A stretch of DNA of 64,000 nucleotides, taken from assembly GCA_017561155.1 (NCBI GenBank), contig JAFZDP010000034.1:25170-89169 (forward strand), read 5' to 3'. The DNA is from Bacteroidales bacterium (GTDB taxonomy: Bacteria > Bacteroidota > Bacteroidia > Bacteroidales > P3). The notes under the pieces were generated by a model that saw only the letters and a program-made list of their open reading frames with translations, was not told the origin of the DNA and searched no databases. The position numbers and the translations under genes are program-made. Positions 43,365 through 53,169 of this stretch are shown piece after piece (the stretch's first letter is position 1; every line of letters starts with the position of its first letter).

Positions 43365-45169
43365 TTCAGTTCCTCCCAACCTTTCAAAATCTCACTCATC
43401 AAGACATTAGCTTCATCGTTCAAACGCTTCAATTCGGCATGTATTTCCGTCATGCGTTCGCAGAAATCCACGCCATCGTCTTCGACTTCTGCTACACCTA
43501 CATAAGCACCCGGAGTAAGCGAATAGTTCTTTTCTTCTATCTCCTGGATAGTGGCAATCTTACAAAGGCCAAGCACATCCTTGTACTCTCCTTCACCAAA
43601 CTTTTCGGTGAGCCATTCGTATTGGCGAGCAGTTTCCAGCTTGTCTTCCAACGCATCTTGAATGGCTTTCATTTCTGCTTCGATGCGTTTCTTGTCCTTG
43701 CGGGCAGCATTAGCAATGGCTTCCTTGGCTTCGGCTTTCTGCTTGTCGAGAGCTGCTTGGGCAGATTCCACCGTAATGTCGCCAAGTTCCGTTCTATAGT
43801 CTGACAATAATGCCTGGTATTTTTCTGATTCTCCACGATAGAGGTGAACAATTGCTTGCAGGTTGCGCAACTGCCATTCCGTCCATTCGTTGAGTGTACG
43901 GTCCACCACCGTATAGTAATTTCGTGCATCGATAAAGAGCACTTTATCCCGATTTTCAGCACGCTTTGCCTTATCGAAGAACCACAACGAACAAGGGAGT
44001 GAAAGCGTATAGAAGAAGTTATTGCCTACACTTACCATAACATCCACATCACCTGTGCATACAAGTTTCTCGCGAATGTCACGGTCTTTGTTGGCACTAT
44101 CGGTAGCCGAACTTGCCATAACAAAACCGGCACGGCCATGGTCATTCAGATATGCATGGAAATAGCTAATCCATAAGTAATTGGCATTACCAATCTCCTT
44201 GCTCTTGGCATTTACGCCCGGCAATCCAAAAGGCAGACGACCTGCAGCCCATGCTGATTCAGACTTTACTTTGTCTACATTGAACGGAGGATTAGCCATT
44301 ACATAGTCGCATTTGCCTTCCAAGTTGTAGGCATCGTGATAGAATGAATTGGCTTCGTCTCCCGAAACAATCTTACCGTTCAACCCATGTACAGCCATGT
44401 TCATCAAACAAAGCTGAGCGTTGTATTCTACCTTTTCCTGACCGTAGAATGTCATTTGTGTATTGGCATTAAGACCGGCTTGATTCACAAAATCACCTGT
44501 TTGTACAAACATACCACCCGAACCGCAAGCCGGGTCGAGCATGATACCCGATGTGGGTTCCAATACGTTTACCAACATCTTAACCAACGATTTCGGGGTA
44601 AAGAACACACCATCATCGCTGGCTACTGCCTTGGCAAACTTGGACAAGAAATATTCATAGATACGACCAATCACATCACCACCCACCTCGTCAATGGTCT
44701 GATTGTTGAAGATACGAAGCAAGTCGGCCAACAAATCATCAGCAAACATGGTGTAGCTTTTAGGAAGAACACCTGTGAGCTGTTCGCTTTGTTCTTCCAC
44801 CAATTGCATCGCATAATTGACCGCTTCGCCCAATGAATTGATATCCTTTCCGTCTTTGGTTTTCAAGCCTGCATCAGCAATATTTGCCGGAAGATTTACC
44901 AAATAGTCATATTGAGCTTCTTGCGGAAGGAACAAAGCACTCTTAGCTGCGAAGTCACTTGGTTCCACTGGCATTACTCTGCCACCACGGGACGGACGGT
45001 TTTGTAAGATTTCAGCTTCCACCATTTTGAATCTGCTATAGGCATAACGCAAAAATAGCAAGGCAAGCACAGGCATACAATATTGGCTGCTGGTTAGTTT
45101 ACTTCCTTGTCGGAGCAAATCGGCCGATTCCCACAATTCGGCTTCGAGTTTCTTTATATTGGTTATCAT
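43361..45169 (-). CDS. hsdM: Type I restriction enzyme, methylase subunit (HsdM)
   Basis: A 602-aa N6-adenine methyltransferase subunit. It has an N-terminal helical HsdM_N domain, the SAM motif IMLDPACGSGGMFVQTGDF (about residue 210) and the catalytic motif NPPFNV (about 285). The C-terminal region is coiled-coil-like (about 470-530). With HsdS it forms the modification enzyme. It follows the DUF2971 gene by 6 bp and overlaps the YhcG-like gene by 4 bp, so the operon is tightly packed. Confidence 0.96.
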   Translation of the reverse strand: MITNIKKLEAELWESADLLRQGSKLTSSQYCMPVLALLFLRYAYSRFKMVEAEILQNRPSRGGRVMPVEPSDFAAKSALFLPQEAQYDYLVNLPANIADAGLKTKDGKDINSLGEAVNYAMQLVEEQSEQLTGVLPKSYTMFADDLLADLLRIFNNQTIDEVGGDVIGRIYEYFLSKFAKAVASDDGVFFTPKSLVKMLVNVLEPTSGIMLDPACGSGGMFVQTGDFVNQAGLNANTQMTFYGQEKVEYNAQLCLMNMAVHGLNGKIVSGDEANSFYHDAYNLEGKCDYVMANPPFNVDKVKSESAWAAGRLPFGLPGVNAKSKEIGNANYLWISYFHAYLNDHGRAGFVMASSATDSANKDRDIREKLVCTGDVDVMVSVGNNFFYTLSLPCSLWFFDKAKRAENRDKVLFIDARNYYTVVDRTLNEWTEWQLRNLQAIVHLYRGESEKYQALLSDYRTELGDITVESAQAALDKQKAEAKEAIANAARKDKKRIEAEMKAIQDALEDKLETARQYEWLTEKFGEGEYKDVLGLCKIATIQEIEEKNYSLTPGAYVGVAEVEDDGVDFCERMTEIHAELKRLNDEANVLMSEILKGWEELK

Positions 45170-45175
45170 TTCTTG

Positions 45176-45943
45176 TCAATTTAATGGTTCTGCTTGTAAC
45201 TTGAAAGCATTTGCATCTACTTTCATTTGATATATCTTAATTTTAGGATTTAGGGTTTGGGCTGCATGGATGATTTTAGTTCGCATTTCATCATCTATAT
45301 TCACTCCTAAATAAACCGAATCATAACATTCGCCTCCTATTTTAGGAATAAACCGTATTTCCTTATAATCTACAATTTCTTTATTCTGAAAATCTTTAGG
45401 CACATAAGAGGAAGTCATTTCTGAAGAAGGATCTACAATCACCAAACGGACTTCCTGTTCATGTTCCCATGCTTTTCCCTTGGTAGATAATTGATAAGTC
45501 CACAAGTCTTCATTCTTTTTAAAGAAGTCTGGCTTTTCAATAATATCCTTGTATTGAACTTCGAGCTTTAAATAGCCTAAAATGATTGTCCCCTCTATAC
45601 AAGAAAGATATTTATCTGCTTTCTCCATATCAATGCCAATGCAAATACCTTTATGGCAATTATAATAACTCCACATCAACAAAGAATCATAGTTCCTGGA
45701 AAGGCTACACAACCAAGTATTATTTCTATATCTTTCAAAACGATTCGATTCTAAATCCATAATAGCTTTCTTACCCCAAGTTCTTGCTCTTTCTATGGGT
45801 ACTTGTGAAAAATCAATCAAGCTAGGGTGACAATCAAACGGATCATTCAATTTGGTAGCATTAGTAAATTGGATATTGCCATTACGCAACATAGCCAATC
45901 CTCCTTGTGTATCTAGATATTTATATAGTTTAATCTCTTTCAT
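45176..45943 (-). CDS. DUF2971 family protein heading the type I R-M operon
   Basis: A 255-aa cytosolic protein from ATG 45943 (MKEIKLYKYLD); a GTG 6 bp upstream is an alternative. DUF2971 motifs are LRNGNIQFTNATKLNDPFDCHP, NTWLCSLSRNYDSLLMWSYY and KGICIGIDMEKAD. Such proteins are frequent in defence islands but have no assigned biochemistry. It lies 6 bp before hsdM on the same strand. Confidence 0.85.
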   Translation of the reverse strand: MKEIKLYKYLDTQGGLAMLRNGNIQFTNATKLNDPFDCHPSLIDFSQVPIERARTWGKKAIMDLESNRFERYRNNTWLCSLSRNYDSLLMWSYYNCHKGICIGIDMEKADKYLSCIEGTIILGYLKLEVQYKDIIEKPDFFKKNEDLWTYQLSTKGKAWEHEQEVRLVIVDPSSEMTSSYVPKDFQNKEIVDYKEIRFIPKIGGECYDSVYLGVNIDDEMRTKIIHAAQTLNPKIKIYQMKVDANAFKLQAEPLN

Positions 45944-46184
45944 ATACACTTAATACTAATCAATTGTTCAATCCTTCATTAATTACAATAAATCCTTTTC
46001 ATCAATATCAAAGGTTTTCTGCCAATGTTTATCCCTAGTTAATTTGTTCTTATATCGAATCCTTTTTATCGTATATCTATCTTTATTTTGCCAAAATAGC
46101 AAAAAGTTCGTCAATATTTCTAATATCCAAACTCAAAGGTAAATATCTAAACAAAAGATATTTTCACCTTTTAATTTGATTTTG

Positions 46185-46192
46185 CAAAGATA
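46185..46192 (-). promoter_or_regulatory. Candidate promoter of the type I R-M operon (TATCTTTG)
   Basis: On the minus strand TATCTTTGCAAAA lies about 240 bp upstream of the DUF2971 gene. A second candidate (TAACTTTG) is at 46381-46388. The leader between 45944 and 46178 contains no convincing gene. Confidence 0.5.
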
Positions 46193-46456
46193 CATCTTTT
46201 CTGCGACTATACCAAATGATAATATGGTTAGTTTTACAAAAAAACGTAGCTTAGCAGTCTTGAATAATACTAAGCCTAAAATAAAACATCTCTCTTGTTC
46301 CTCGAATGGTCTCTTACTGTGCTGGACATCAACCTCTAAATCGTCCAACAACACCATTCTCTGCCTCTAGGAAAGTTTTGCAAAGTTACAACCTTTTTTG
46401 GGATTAGCCAAATTTTTTCTTCGTTTTTTTCTGCTTGAAAAGGATGCCATTTACGA

Positions 46457-46535
46457 CTCAAAACTATGAGGTTTAAAGGTCGAAAGTGTGGGAGTTTTGG
46501 GTCAAAACTATGGGAGTTTTGGTGGCTAAACTGCG
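46457..46535. repeat. Intergenic 'ACTATG' repeat, copy 2
   Basis: AAAACTATGAGGTTTAAAGG, GTGTGGGAGTTTTGGGTC, AAAACTATGGGAGTTTTGG and CTAAACTGCGTGG in series. The words are shared with 11737-11815 and 52766-52875. Confidence 0.5.
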
Positions 46536-46688
46536 TGGCTTCGCTGACAACAGACTACGGACAACAGTTGGGTGGTAGCCGGTTCATGACTCATGTCTCA
46601 CTGTTTTTTCGTATGCGAAACGTATGTGAAACCAAAGTCTGTTGTCAGTTGACGGTTGTCTGTAGTCCTCAAACCTAAATTTCGACAT

Positions 46689-46784
46689 TGTCAGCCCCTC
46701 CTCACCACCGTATCCCCCCGTATTCCCCCTAAAGGGGAATACTTAAGGGGGATACTTGAGTGGTGGCGGACGGAGGTGCTGACA
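46689..46784. repeat. 96-bp imperfect palindrome
   Basis: The arms open with TGTCAGC and close with GCTGACA. CCACC pairs with GGTGG, GTATCCCCC with GGGGGATAC, and TATTCCCC with GGGGAATA around a CTAAA centre. It resembles a non-autonomous mobile element or REP-like hairpin. Confidence 0.7.
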
Positions 46785-47434
46785 AGTCGCCGCGATTCCA
46801 TGGCTACGCTAGGGCTACGCCCGGACAACAAGACAAAGGGCGTAAGGCAAAAGGAGAGCGGTAGCCGGCTCATGACTCTTTCGTCTGCGAAGCGATAGTT
46901 GAGCATAAGCCAATTACAAACAAAAACGACACAAAAGGGTACAAATCTGTAAAGTGATATTTCGAATGTTCGTATCTTTGCAAAATCAAATCGAAAAGTG
47001 TGTTTGTGGATAATGTTGTTGAATAAAAGTACTTTTGCATCTGCCTATTCTCTCTTACAACCTCGCAAAAGTGTTATTCGGACAATTGACTACAAACTAC
47101 GGACTACGGATTGGTAAGAGTTCTTTGACTTATTTTTTTGGTCGGTTGTCTGGAAATGTGGGATAGACGGTGGATAGATTGATATGCTGTGTAATTATCA
47201 GGTAGTTGTATATGAATTTGTGAATATTTTTGTTCCATTTTCGAGAGGAAAGAATCCTTTTTCAGATGGCTTAAAAAAAGCATCGGGATGTGTCTAAAAT
47301 TGCATCACGATGCCGACAAAACTCCCTCGGGATGTAATTTCATTTTCCTCTTGGTAGGAAAAATGAGGTATGTGGGGTGTGTTTGTTCTTCGTTTGAGGG
47401 TGATGGTAATGTTTTTCGGAAATTGCCAATAAAC

Positions 47435-47472
47435 AAACAAGGCAACGATGCTTTTGACATGTTGCCTTGTTT
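47435..47472 (-). terminator. Terminator-like hairpin of glnS
   Basis: The stem AAACAAGGCAAC / GTTGCCTTGTTT lies about 30 bp after the glnS stop. T-rich sequence on the glnS side is weak. Confidence 0.65.
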
Positions 47473-47501
47473 AGTATTGTTATTCCGTGTGTTTGGAAAA
47501 A

Positions 47502-49187
47502 TTATTTCTTGCTTTCTTTGCTCCAACTGTCTTTAAGTGTACAAGCACGGTTGAATACCAAATGTTCCGGTGTAGAATCTTTGTCTACGCAGAAGTAACC
47601 CAAACGTTCAAACTGCATTTTATCCATAACTTTAGCTTTGCCCAATTCAGGTTCTAGCTTACAGTTTTGCAATACTTGTAGCGAATCAGGGTTCATATTG
47701 TCTAGGAATGTTTGGCCTTCTTCTACATCGTCAGGATTTTCTTTCGAGAATAAGCGGTCAAACAAGCGCACTTCTGCATCGATAGCATGTTCTGCCGATA
47801 CCCAGTGTATTGTACCTTTTACTTTTCTGCCGTCGGGCGAGTTGCCACCTTTCGATGCAGGGTCGTAGCTACAATGTAGTTCTACTATGTTGCCTTCGGC
47901 ATCTTTTATCACTTCGTCGCATTTTATAAAGTAGGCATAGCGTAGGCGTACTTCTTGGCCGGGAGCCAAACGGAAATACTTTTTAGGAGGATTTTCCATG
48001 AAGTCGTCACGTTCTATGTATATCACTTTGCTGAAAGGTACTTGACGTGTTCCTGCACTTTCGTCCTCTGGGTTGTTGATAGCTGTTAGGTTTTCTACTT
48101 GTCCGTCGGGATAGTTTGTGATAACGACTTTAAGTGGATTTAGCACAGCCATCATACGAGGTGCTACTTTGTTTAGGTGTTCTCTTAGCGAGAATTCCAA
48201 CAACGAATAGTCTATTATATTGTCGCGTTTTGCCACACCTATACGTTCGCAGAAGTTGCGAATAGCTTCAGGGGTGTAGCCTCTTCTGCGGAAACCACAG
48301 ATGGTAGGCATACGAGGGTCGTCCCAACCGCTTACATGATTTTCTTTTACAAGTTGTAGCAATTTGCGTTTGCTCATCACTGTATAGTTGATGTTCAAGC
48401 GGGCAAATTCGTATTGATGCGATGGGAATATGTCTAGTTTTTCGATAAACCAGTCGTACAACGGACGGTGAATATCGAACTCTAATGTACATATAGAGTG
48501 TGTGATGTTTTCTATACTATCGCTTTGTCCGTGAGCATAGTCGTACATTGGATATATGTTCCATTTGTTACCTGTACGGTGGTGTTCGGCATGTAGTATG
48601 CGATACATGATAGGGTCGCGGAATTGCATATTAGGGTGTGCCATGTCTATTTTGGCACGCAATACCTTGCTTCCATCAGGAAATTCACCGTTCTTCATGC
48701 GTTCGAAAAGGTCTAAGTTTTCTTCTACGCTACGATCGCGATAAGGGCTGTTTGTTCCGGGAACGGTAACGGTGCCACGATTTTTGCGTATGTCTTCCAA
48801 CGATTGGTCGTCGACGTAGGCCAATCCCTTCTTTATCATTTCTACTGCCCACAAATAAAGCTGGTCGAAGTAGTCGGAAGCGTAGAATACATTTGCCCAT
48901 TCAAATCCCAACCATTTTACGTCTTCCATAATAGAGTCTACATATTCTGTGTCTTCTTTTACAGGGTTGGTATCGTCGAAACGCAAATTAGTTTTACCAC
49001 CATATTTTTTTGCCAATCCAAAGTTCAGACAAATAGACTTGGCATGTCCTATATGCAAATAGCCATTAGGTTCGGGGGGAAAACGGGTCAATATCGATTT
49101 ATGTTTGCCACTCGATAGGTCGTTTTCAATAATCTCTTCCAAAAAATTTAGAGATTTAGCTTCGGTGTTTTCTATATTTTCTGCCAT
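47502..49187 (-). CDS. glnS: Glutaminyl-tRNA synthetase
   Basis: A 561-aa class I aminoacyl-tRNA synthetase. The HIGH motif is in [20 protein letters not shown] (residues 40-59) and the KMSKS-like loop in [13 protein letters not shown] (about 270). The anticodon-binding beta barrels are in the C-terminal half. Length matches the bacterial enzyme. A direct GlnRS means this organism charges tRNA-Gln without the GatCAB route. The start [20 protein letters not shown] is normal. Confidence 0.98.
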   Translation of the reverse strand: MAENIENTEAKSLNFLEEIIENDLSSGKHKSILTRFPPEPNGYLHIGHAKSICLNFGLAKKYGGKTNLRFDDTNPVKEDTEYVDSIMEDVKWLGFEWANVFYASDYFDQLYLWAVEMIKKGLAYVDDQSLEDIRKNRGTVTVPGTNSPYRDRSVEENLDLFERMKNGEFPDGSKVLRAKIDMAHPNMQFRDPIMYRILHAEHHRTGNKWNIYPMYDYAHGQSDSIENITHSICTLEFDIHRPLYDWFIEKLDIFPSHQYEFARLNINYTVMSKRKLLQLVKENHVSGWDDPRMPTICGFRRRGYTPEAIRNFCERIGVAKRDNIIDYSLLEFSLREHLNKVAPRMMAVLNPLKVVITNYPDGQVENLTAINNPEDESAGTRQVPFSKVIYIERDDFMENPPKKYFRLAPGQEVRLRYAYFIKCDEVIKDAEGNIVELHCSYDPASKGGNSPDGRKVKGTIHWVSAEHAIDAEVRLFDRLFSKENPDDVEEGQTFLDNMNPDSLQVLQNCKLEPELGKAKVMDKMQFERLGYFCVDKDSTPEHLVFNRACTLKDSWSKESKK

Positions 49188-49467
49188 TCTTTATTTGTGT
49201 TTTATGAGTGAATGTTCTCTTTTTCTTACCTATACTGCATTATCAACAAAACTCTTTGCATTATGTTTTATCATAAATATGATATGTAATGTTTTGGTAT
49301 TGTTGACAATAACAATGTTTGTCATACACATGAAAAACGTACAAATATACATTTTTTTTTCGATACCGACAATATATTTTTTAATATTTGGGTTTGGCTG
49401 TATAATGATACGGAGATATGTCGAGGACTCTTCGATATACCAGTACTGATGAATATGCAAACCGGAT

Positions 49468-49501
49468 AAAAAAAGCACGAAGTAACCTTCGTGCTTTTTT
49501 T
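49468..49501 (-). terminator. Bidirectional terminator after the BspA-like gene
   Basis: A perfect stem, AAAAAAGCACGAAG / CTTCGTGCTTTTTT, with loop TAAC. Confidence 0.9.
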
Positions 49502-49518
49502 GACTATCGTTAATATTG

Positions 49519-52268
49519 TTAGTTGCGTATTACTTTGCGAACAGCCAATTCGTTGTCGGTGGTTATACGCATTGTATAATAGCCTTTACCCAACTTGGAA
49601 AGGTCTATAACATTGCTATTCTCGCATTCTGCCCATGGTATCCATTACCTCTACTTTGCGTATATCTGCATGGTTGAAGGTAATAGTTTCGCTTGTCGGG
49701 TTGGGGTGGAAGGTTAGTGCATCTAATTCGTTTGCAGCATCTATGCTTACATCTTCGGCAAAACTGGCAATATAAACAGCATCTTCGGTTACTGTTATAG
49801 TACGAGGATTATCTGTATTGCCGTCGTTCCAACTTACAAAGTGGTATCCATTGTATGGATATGCTTGTATTTTAGTACTTTTGTATGTGTTAGACAAAAT
49901 TAATGCCATACCTATGGTGCTGTCGTTAACAGCCACACCCAAAGAAAATACTTCAATTTTCTTGTAAATTAGAGAATATAGTTCCCCAATCAGAATTTGA
50001 GTAATTGCTTAAACTACTGTGTGGTATATATACAGGTATAGCAGAACTTACATTTTGAAAAGAATTGCTATTGATAGTAGGCGGTGTTGCCGATTTTAAA
50101 TCAATACGACCTAACGAAGTGCAATTGTTGAATGCTTTTGCTCCAATACTATTAACCGACTTTGGAATAGTAACCGAAGTTAAACCGGTGCAATCATAAA
50201 AAGCATACTGTCCAATAGTAGTAACAGAGTTAGGAATAGTTATATTTGAACTATTACCTATATATGATACTAATATGTTTTTTGTACTATCGCTGTACAT
50301 AAAATCTCCCTCTACATAGCAATTTACATGTAATGCTCTCCATGGGCTTCCGGTTGCTGTGCCGTTGTAAATGATGTTTTTTACTAAATAGAAAGCACAA
50401 TACTCAATATTAGTAACCGAATTGGGAATATTAATCGATGTTAAACCGGTACAATTACTAAAAGCCGATTCTCCAATAGTAGTAACTGAATTAGGAATAG
50501 TAACCGAAGTTAAACCGGTACAATTTTGAAAAGCATGACTTTTAATAGACGTAACTGAATTAGGAATAGTAATCGAAGTTAAACCGGTGCAATTATAAAA
50601 AGCCTGCTCTCCAATAGTAGTAACCGAATTAGGAATAGTAACCGAAGTTAAATCGGTACAATTATAAAAAGCATTCTCATTAATAGAAGAAACTGAATTG
50701 AGGATGGTTACATTTGTAGCTGTTCCGATATATGCCTCTAATGTCTTTTTTGTATTATCGCTATATATAAAATCGCCGTCTATATAGCCATTAACAGCAA
50801 ATGCTCCCCATGGATTTCCACTTGCTGTACCGCTGTAAATAATGTTCTTAATTAAATAAAAAGCATGACATCCAATAGACGTAACCGAAGTTGGAATAAC
50901 AACCGATGATAAATTAGTACACTTATCAAAAGCCGATTCTCCAATAGATGTAACCGAATTAGGAATAGTAATCGAAGTTAAACCGATGCAATTATAAAAT
51001 GCAAAACCTCCAATACTATTAACCGACTTAGAAATAGTAACCGAAGTTAAACCTGTGCAATTATAAAAAGCATATCCTCCAATAGATGTAACTGACTTAG
51101 GAATAGTTACAGATGTTAAGCCTGTACATCCGTAAAAAGTATAATCCCCAATAGACGTAACCGACTTAGGAATTGTAACCGAAGTTAAACCGATACAATA
51201 AGTAAAAGCTCCTCCTGCTATTATTCGTGTGTTGCGTTGAATTGAATAAGAGCCGGATAAAGAAGACTCAACTCCCAGCAAACAATTATCTTTGTATAGC
51301 ACACCATCGACCCAATTAGAAGCATTATTATAATAAGGTGTGTTATAAAATGCCGAAATTCCAATATGTTGTACCGAAGTCGGAATTGTGAAACTACTTA
51401 AATTTGTACAACCGGAAAAAGCATAATCCCCAATAGATGTAACCGATTTAGGAATAGTAAGCGAAGTTAAGCCGGTACAATTTTGAAAAGCATGACTTCC
51501 AATAGTAGTAACCCATTTAGGAATAGTTACATTTGAACTATTGCCTATATATGCCATTAATATGTTTTTTGTACTATCGCTATACATAAAATCTCCCTCT
51601 ACATGGCAATTTACATGTAATGCTCCCCATGGGCTTCCGCTTGCTGTACCACTGTAAATTATGTTTTTAACTGAATAAAAAGCCCAAAATTCAATAGTAG
51701 TAACCGAATTGGGAATAGTAACCGATGTTAAACCGGTACAATTTTGAAAAGCACAACCTCCAATAAATGTAACCGAATTAGGAATAGTAACCGATGTTAA
51801 ACCGGTACAACTTTGAAAAGCACACACTCCAATAGCAGTAACCGAATTAGGAATAGTAATAGAAGTTAAACCGGTACACATGCAAAAAGCTCTCTCTCCA
51901 ATAGACGTAATCGAAGTCGGAATAATAACCGAAGTTAAACTGGGGCAATCATAAAAAGAACCATAACTATAAAGTTTATCTGTAATACTTCTTAATTCTA
52001 TCACGTTATAAATAGTGTCATTGTAAGAAACTGTAGCCGGTATAACTACATTACCGGAAACATAGTTGTTATATGTGTCGCCACTACCCGGCCTTACAAC
52101 TCCTACATTTGTTGTTCCGCTGACTATTTCATAATACAGAGTGTGTCCACTTGGACTTACTGCACTAAAGTCGTATGCCCATACTTGGGATATGCTTAGC
52201 ATACATAAGACTGTTGCCATAATAAGGCGTTTTGCCTTGCCAGTTGTCATACTTAATGTTATTATCAT
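49519..52268 (-). pseudogene. BspA-like leucine-rich-repeat surface protein with a T9SS sorting tail, two frameshifts near the 3' end
   Basis: From 52268 (or the ATG at 52250), a signal peptide (LIMATVLCMLSISQVWA) leads into more than twenty LRR_5/TpLRR repeats of the form LTSVTIPNSVTTIGEQAF, to residue 771. The frame then stops after SNLQEN. Shifting frame at about 49952 restores a domain beginning IEVFSLGVAVNDSTIGMALI (49616-49950). It also contains an internal repeat-like Big/flg-type piece (GYHFVSWNDGNTDNPRT) and a T9SS type A tail (LTFHPNPTSETITFNHADI...KVEVMDTMGRM). A second shift at about 49625 restores NVIDLSKLGKGYYTMRITTD...KVIRN and a stop at 49519, the expected sorting-signal ending. 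Both shifts are in the same direction, so they do not cancel. It is either a pseudogene or a sequence with two errors. Without the tail, secretion by T9SS would fail. Confidence 0.85.
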
Positions 52269-52337
52269 AATGTATTATGTTATTAATCAGTTTATAACTG
52301 TATCCAATCATTGCTGCTATCGCTTGATTACAATTTG

Positions 52338-52345
52338 CAAAGGTA
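52338..52345 (-). promoter_or_regulatory. Promoter of the BspA-like gene (TACCTTTG)
   Basis: On the minus strand TACCTTTGCAAAT lies 70 bp before the first start codon. Confidence 0.65.
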
Positions 52346-52493
52346 GATATTTTTTTGTTTGATACAAAATATTTAATGTTAAATGTATGGGGTGTATGCC
52401 GTGTGGGTGTATGCGATACTCTTGTACTTATATTTGGGTGGATAATTGTAGGGGCAAATCGTATAATATATTTGCTAAAAATAGGAGGCTAAA

Positions 52494-52576
52494 TTCACGG
52501 TATACTGTCAATCGCGTCACACCCGGGTATGAAGTTATTGACGGTATATCGTCGTGAAATTGACACTGGGGTATAA
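52494..52576. repeat. Intergenic hairpin repeat, copy 3
   Basis: TTCACGGTATACTGTCAAT and ATTGACGGTATATCGTCGTG(AA) form an imperfect hairpin around CACACCCGGGTATG, followed by GGGGTATAAA. It shares blocks with copies at 7382-7429 and 28747-28815. Confidence 0.65.
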
Positions 52577-52765
52577 AATTTGCTCTTGTTTATTGCCTTT
52601 TTTTGTTCGAGATATAGTCAGATTTTCATTGCCGGGAAAAATCATTTTTTTTTGATATAGCGCAATTTCGATAAGGTGTTTTGCATATACTTTGCGGATT
52701 TTTTACAATGTGTTCGTAAAGTAGTATTTGCAGTAAAAATTGCAAATTGCCGACTCGCATTTTGC

Positions 52766-52875
52766 AACTATGCGGTTTAGCTACCGTAAGTATGGGAGTT
52801 TCGACCCGTAACTGCCATACTTACGACCTCAAAACGGCATACTTTTAACCCCTAAACCGCGTGGTTTTGCAATTG
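52766..52875. repeat. Intergenic 'ACTATGCGGTTT' repeat, copy 3
   Basis: AACTATGCGGTTTAGC opens and CCTAAACCGCGTGGTTTTGC closes the block in inverse sense. GTAAGTATGGGAGTTTCGAC and ACTGCCATACTTACGACC lie between them as a second nested inverted pair. Confidence 0.6.
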
Positions 52876-53128
52876 GCCTATTTGGGTTGCTACTTTTTTA
52901 TTTCTATGCTTGGAAAGTTTAATGTCGATATATAAGGCAGCTTCTGAGAAATTCATATTCCCAAACTATCGTGCACTATTCTAAAAGAACTTTTGTGTTG
53001 CAGACTGCGGCTATGTTGCTATTGCTCGAAATAGCCAATGTTTTGGAAATATATGTATTATTAGTAACGTCTCTACTAATTATTCTAAACATGAAGTTTT
53101 TAGAGTTTGCCATTAGTAAAAAAAGTAG

Positions 53129-53136
53129 TATCTTTG
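53129..53136 (+). promoter_or_regulatory. Promoter of nadB (TATCTTTG with upstream TTTG)
   Basis: TATCTTTGCAATG lies 33 bp before nadB. TTTG at 53106-53109 has the spacing of the Bacteroidetes -33 element. Confidence 0.7.
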
Positions 53137-53169
53137 CAATGTAAATACGCAGATTAAAAAGACAAAGAT

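Larger units (their letters stand above)
46193..47434. other. 1.2-kb gene-poor region of repeats and hairpins
   Basis: Short open frames here lack start signals and known motifs. The region holds an 'ACTATG' repeat (46457-46535), a 96-bp palindrome (46689-46784), and paired blocks GGTAGCCGGYTCATGACTC...TTTCG....CGAA (near 46571-46625 and 46860-46900). It also has several GACTACGGACAAC-like words. It lies between the R-M island and glnS. Confidence 0.6.
52346..53128. other. 780-bp intergenic region with two repeat families
   Basis: No gene is seen. It contains the hairpin repeat copy 3, the 'ACTATGCGGTTT' repeat copy 3, and otherwise AT-rich sequence before the nadB promoter. Confidence 0.6.

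Noticed and set aside
46133..46357. 74-codon open frame upstream of the type I R-M operon
   Set aside because: It contains a promoter element and has neither a ribosome-binding site nor any motif, so it is more likely leader sequence.
50000..51950. Regular DNA repeats that could be an array
   Set aside because: They encode the leucine-rich repeats of the BspA-like protein in one long frame.
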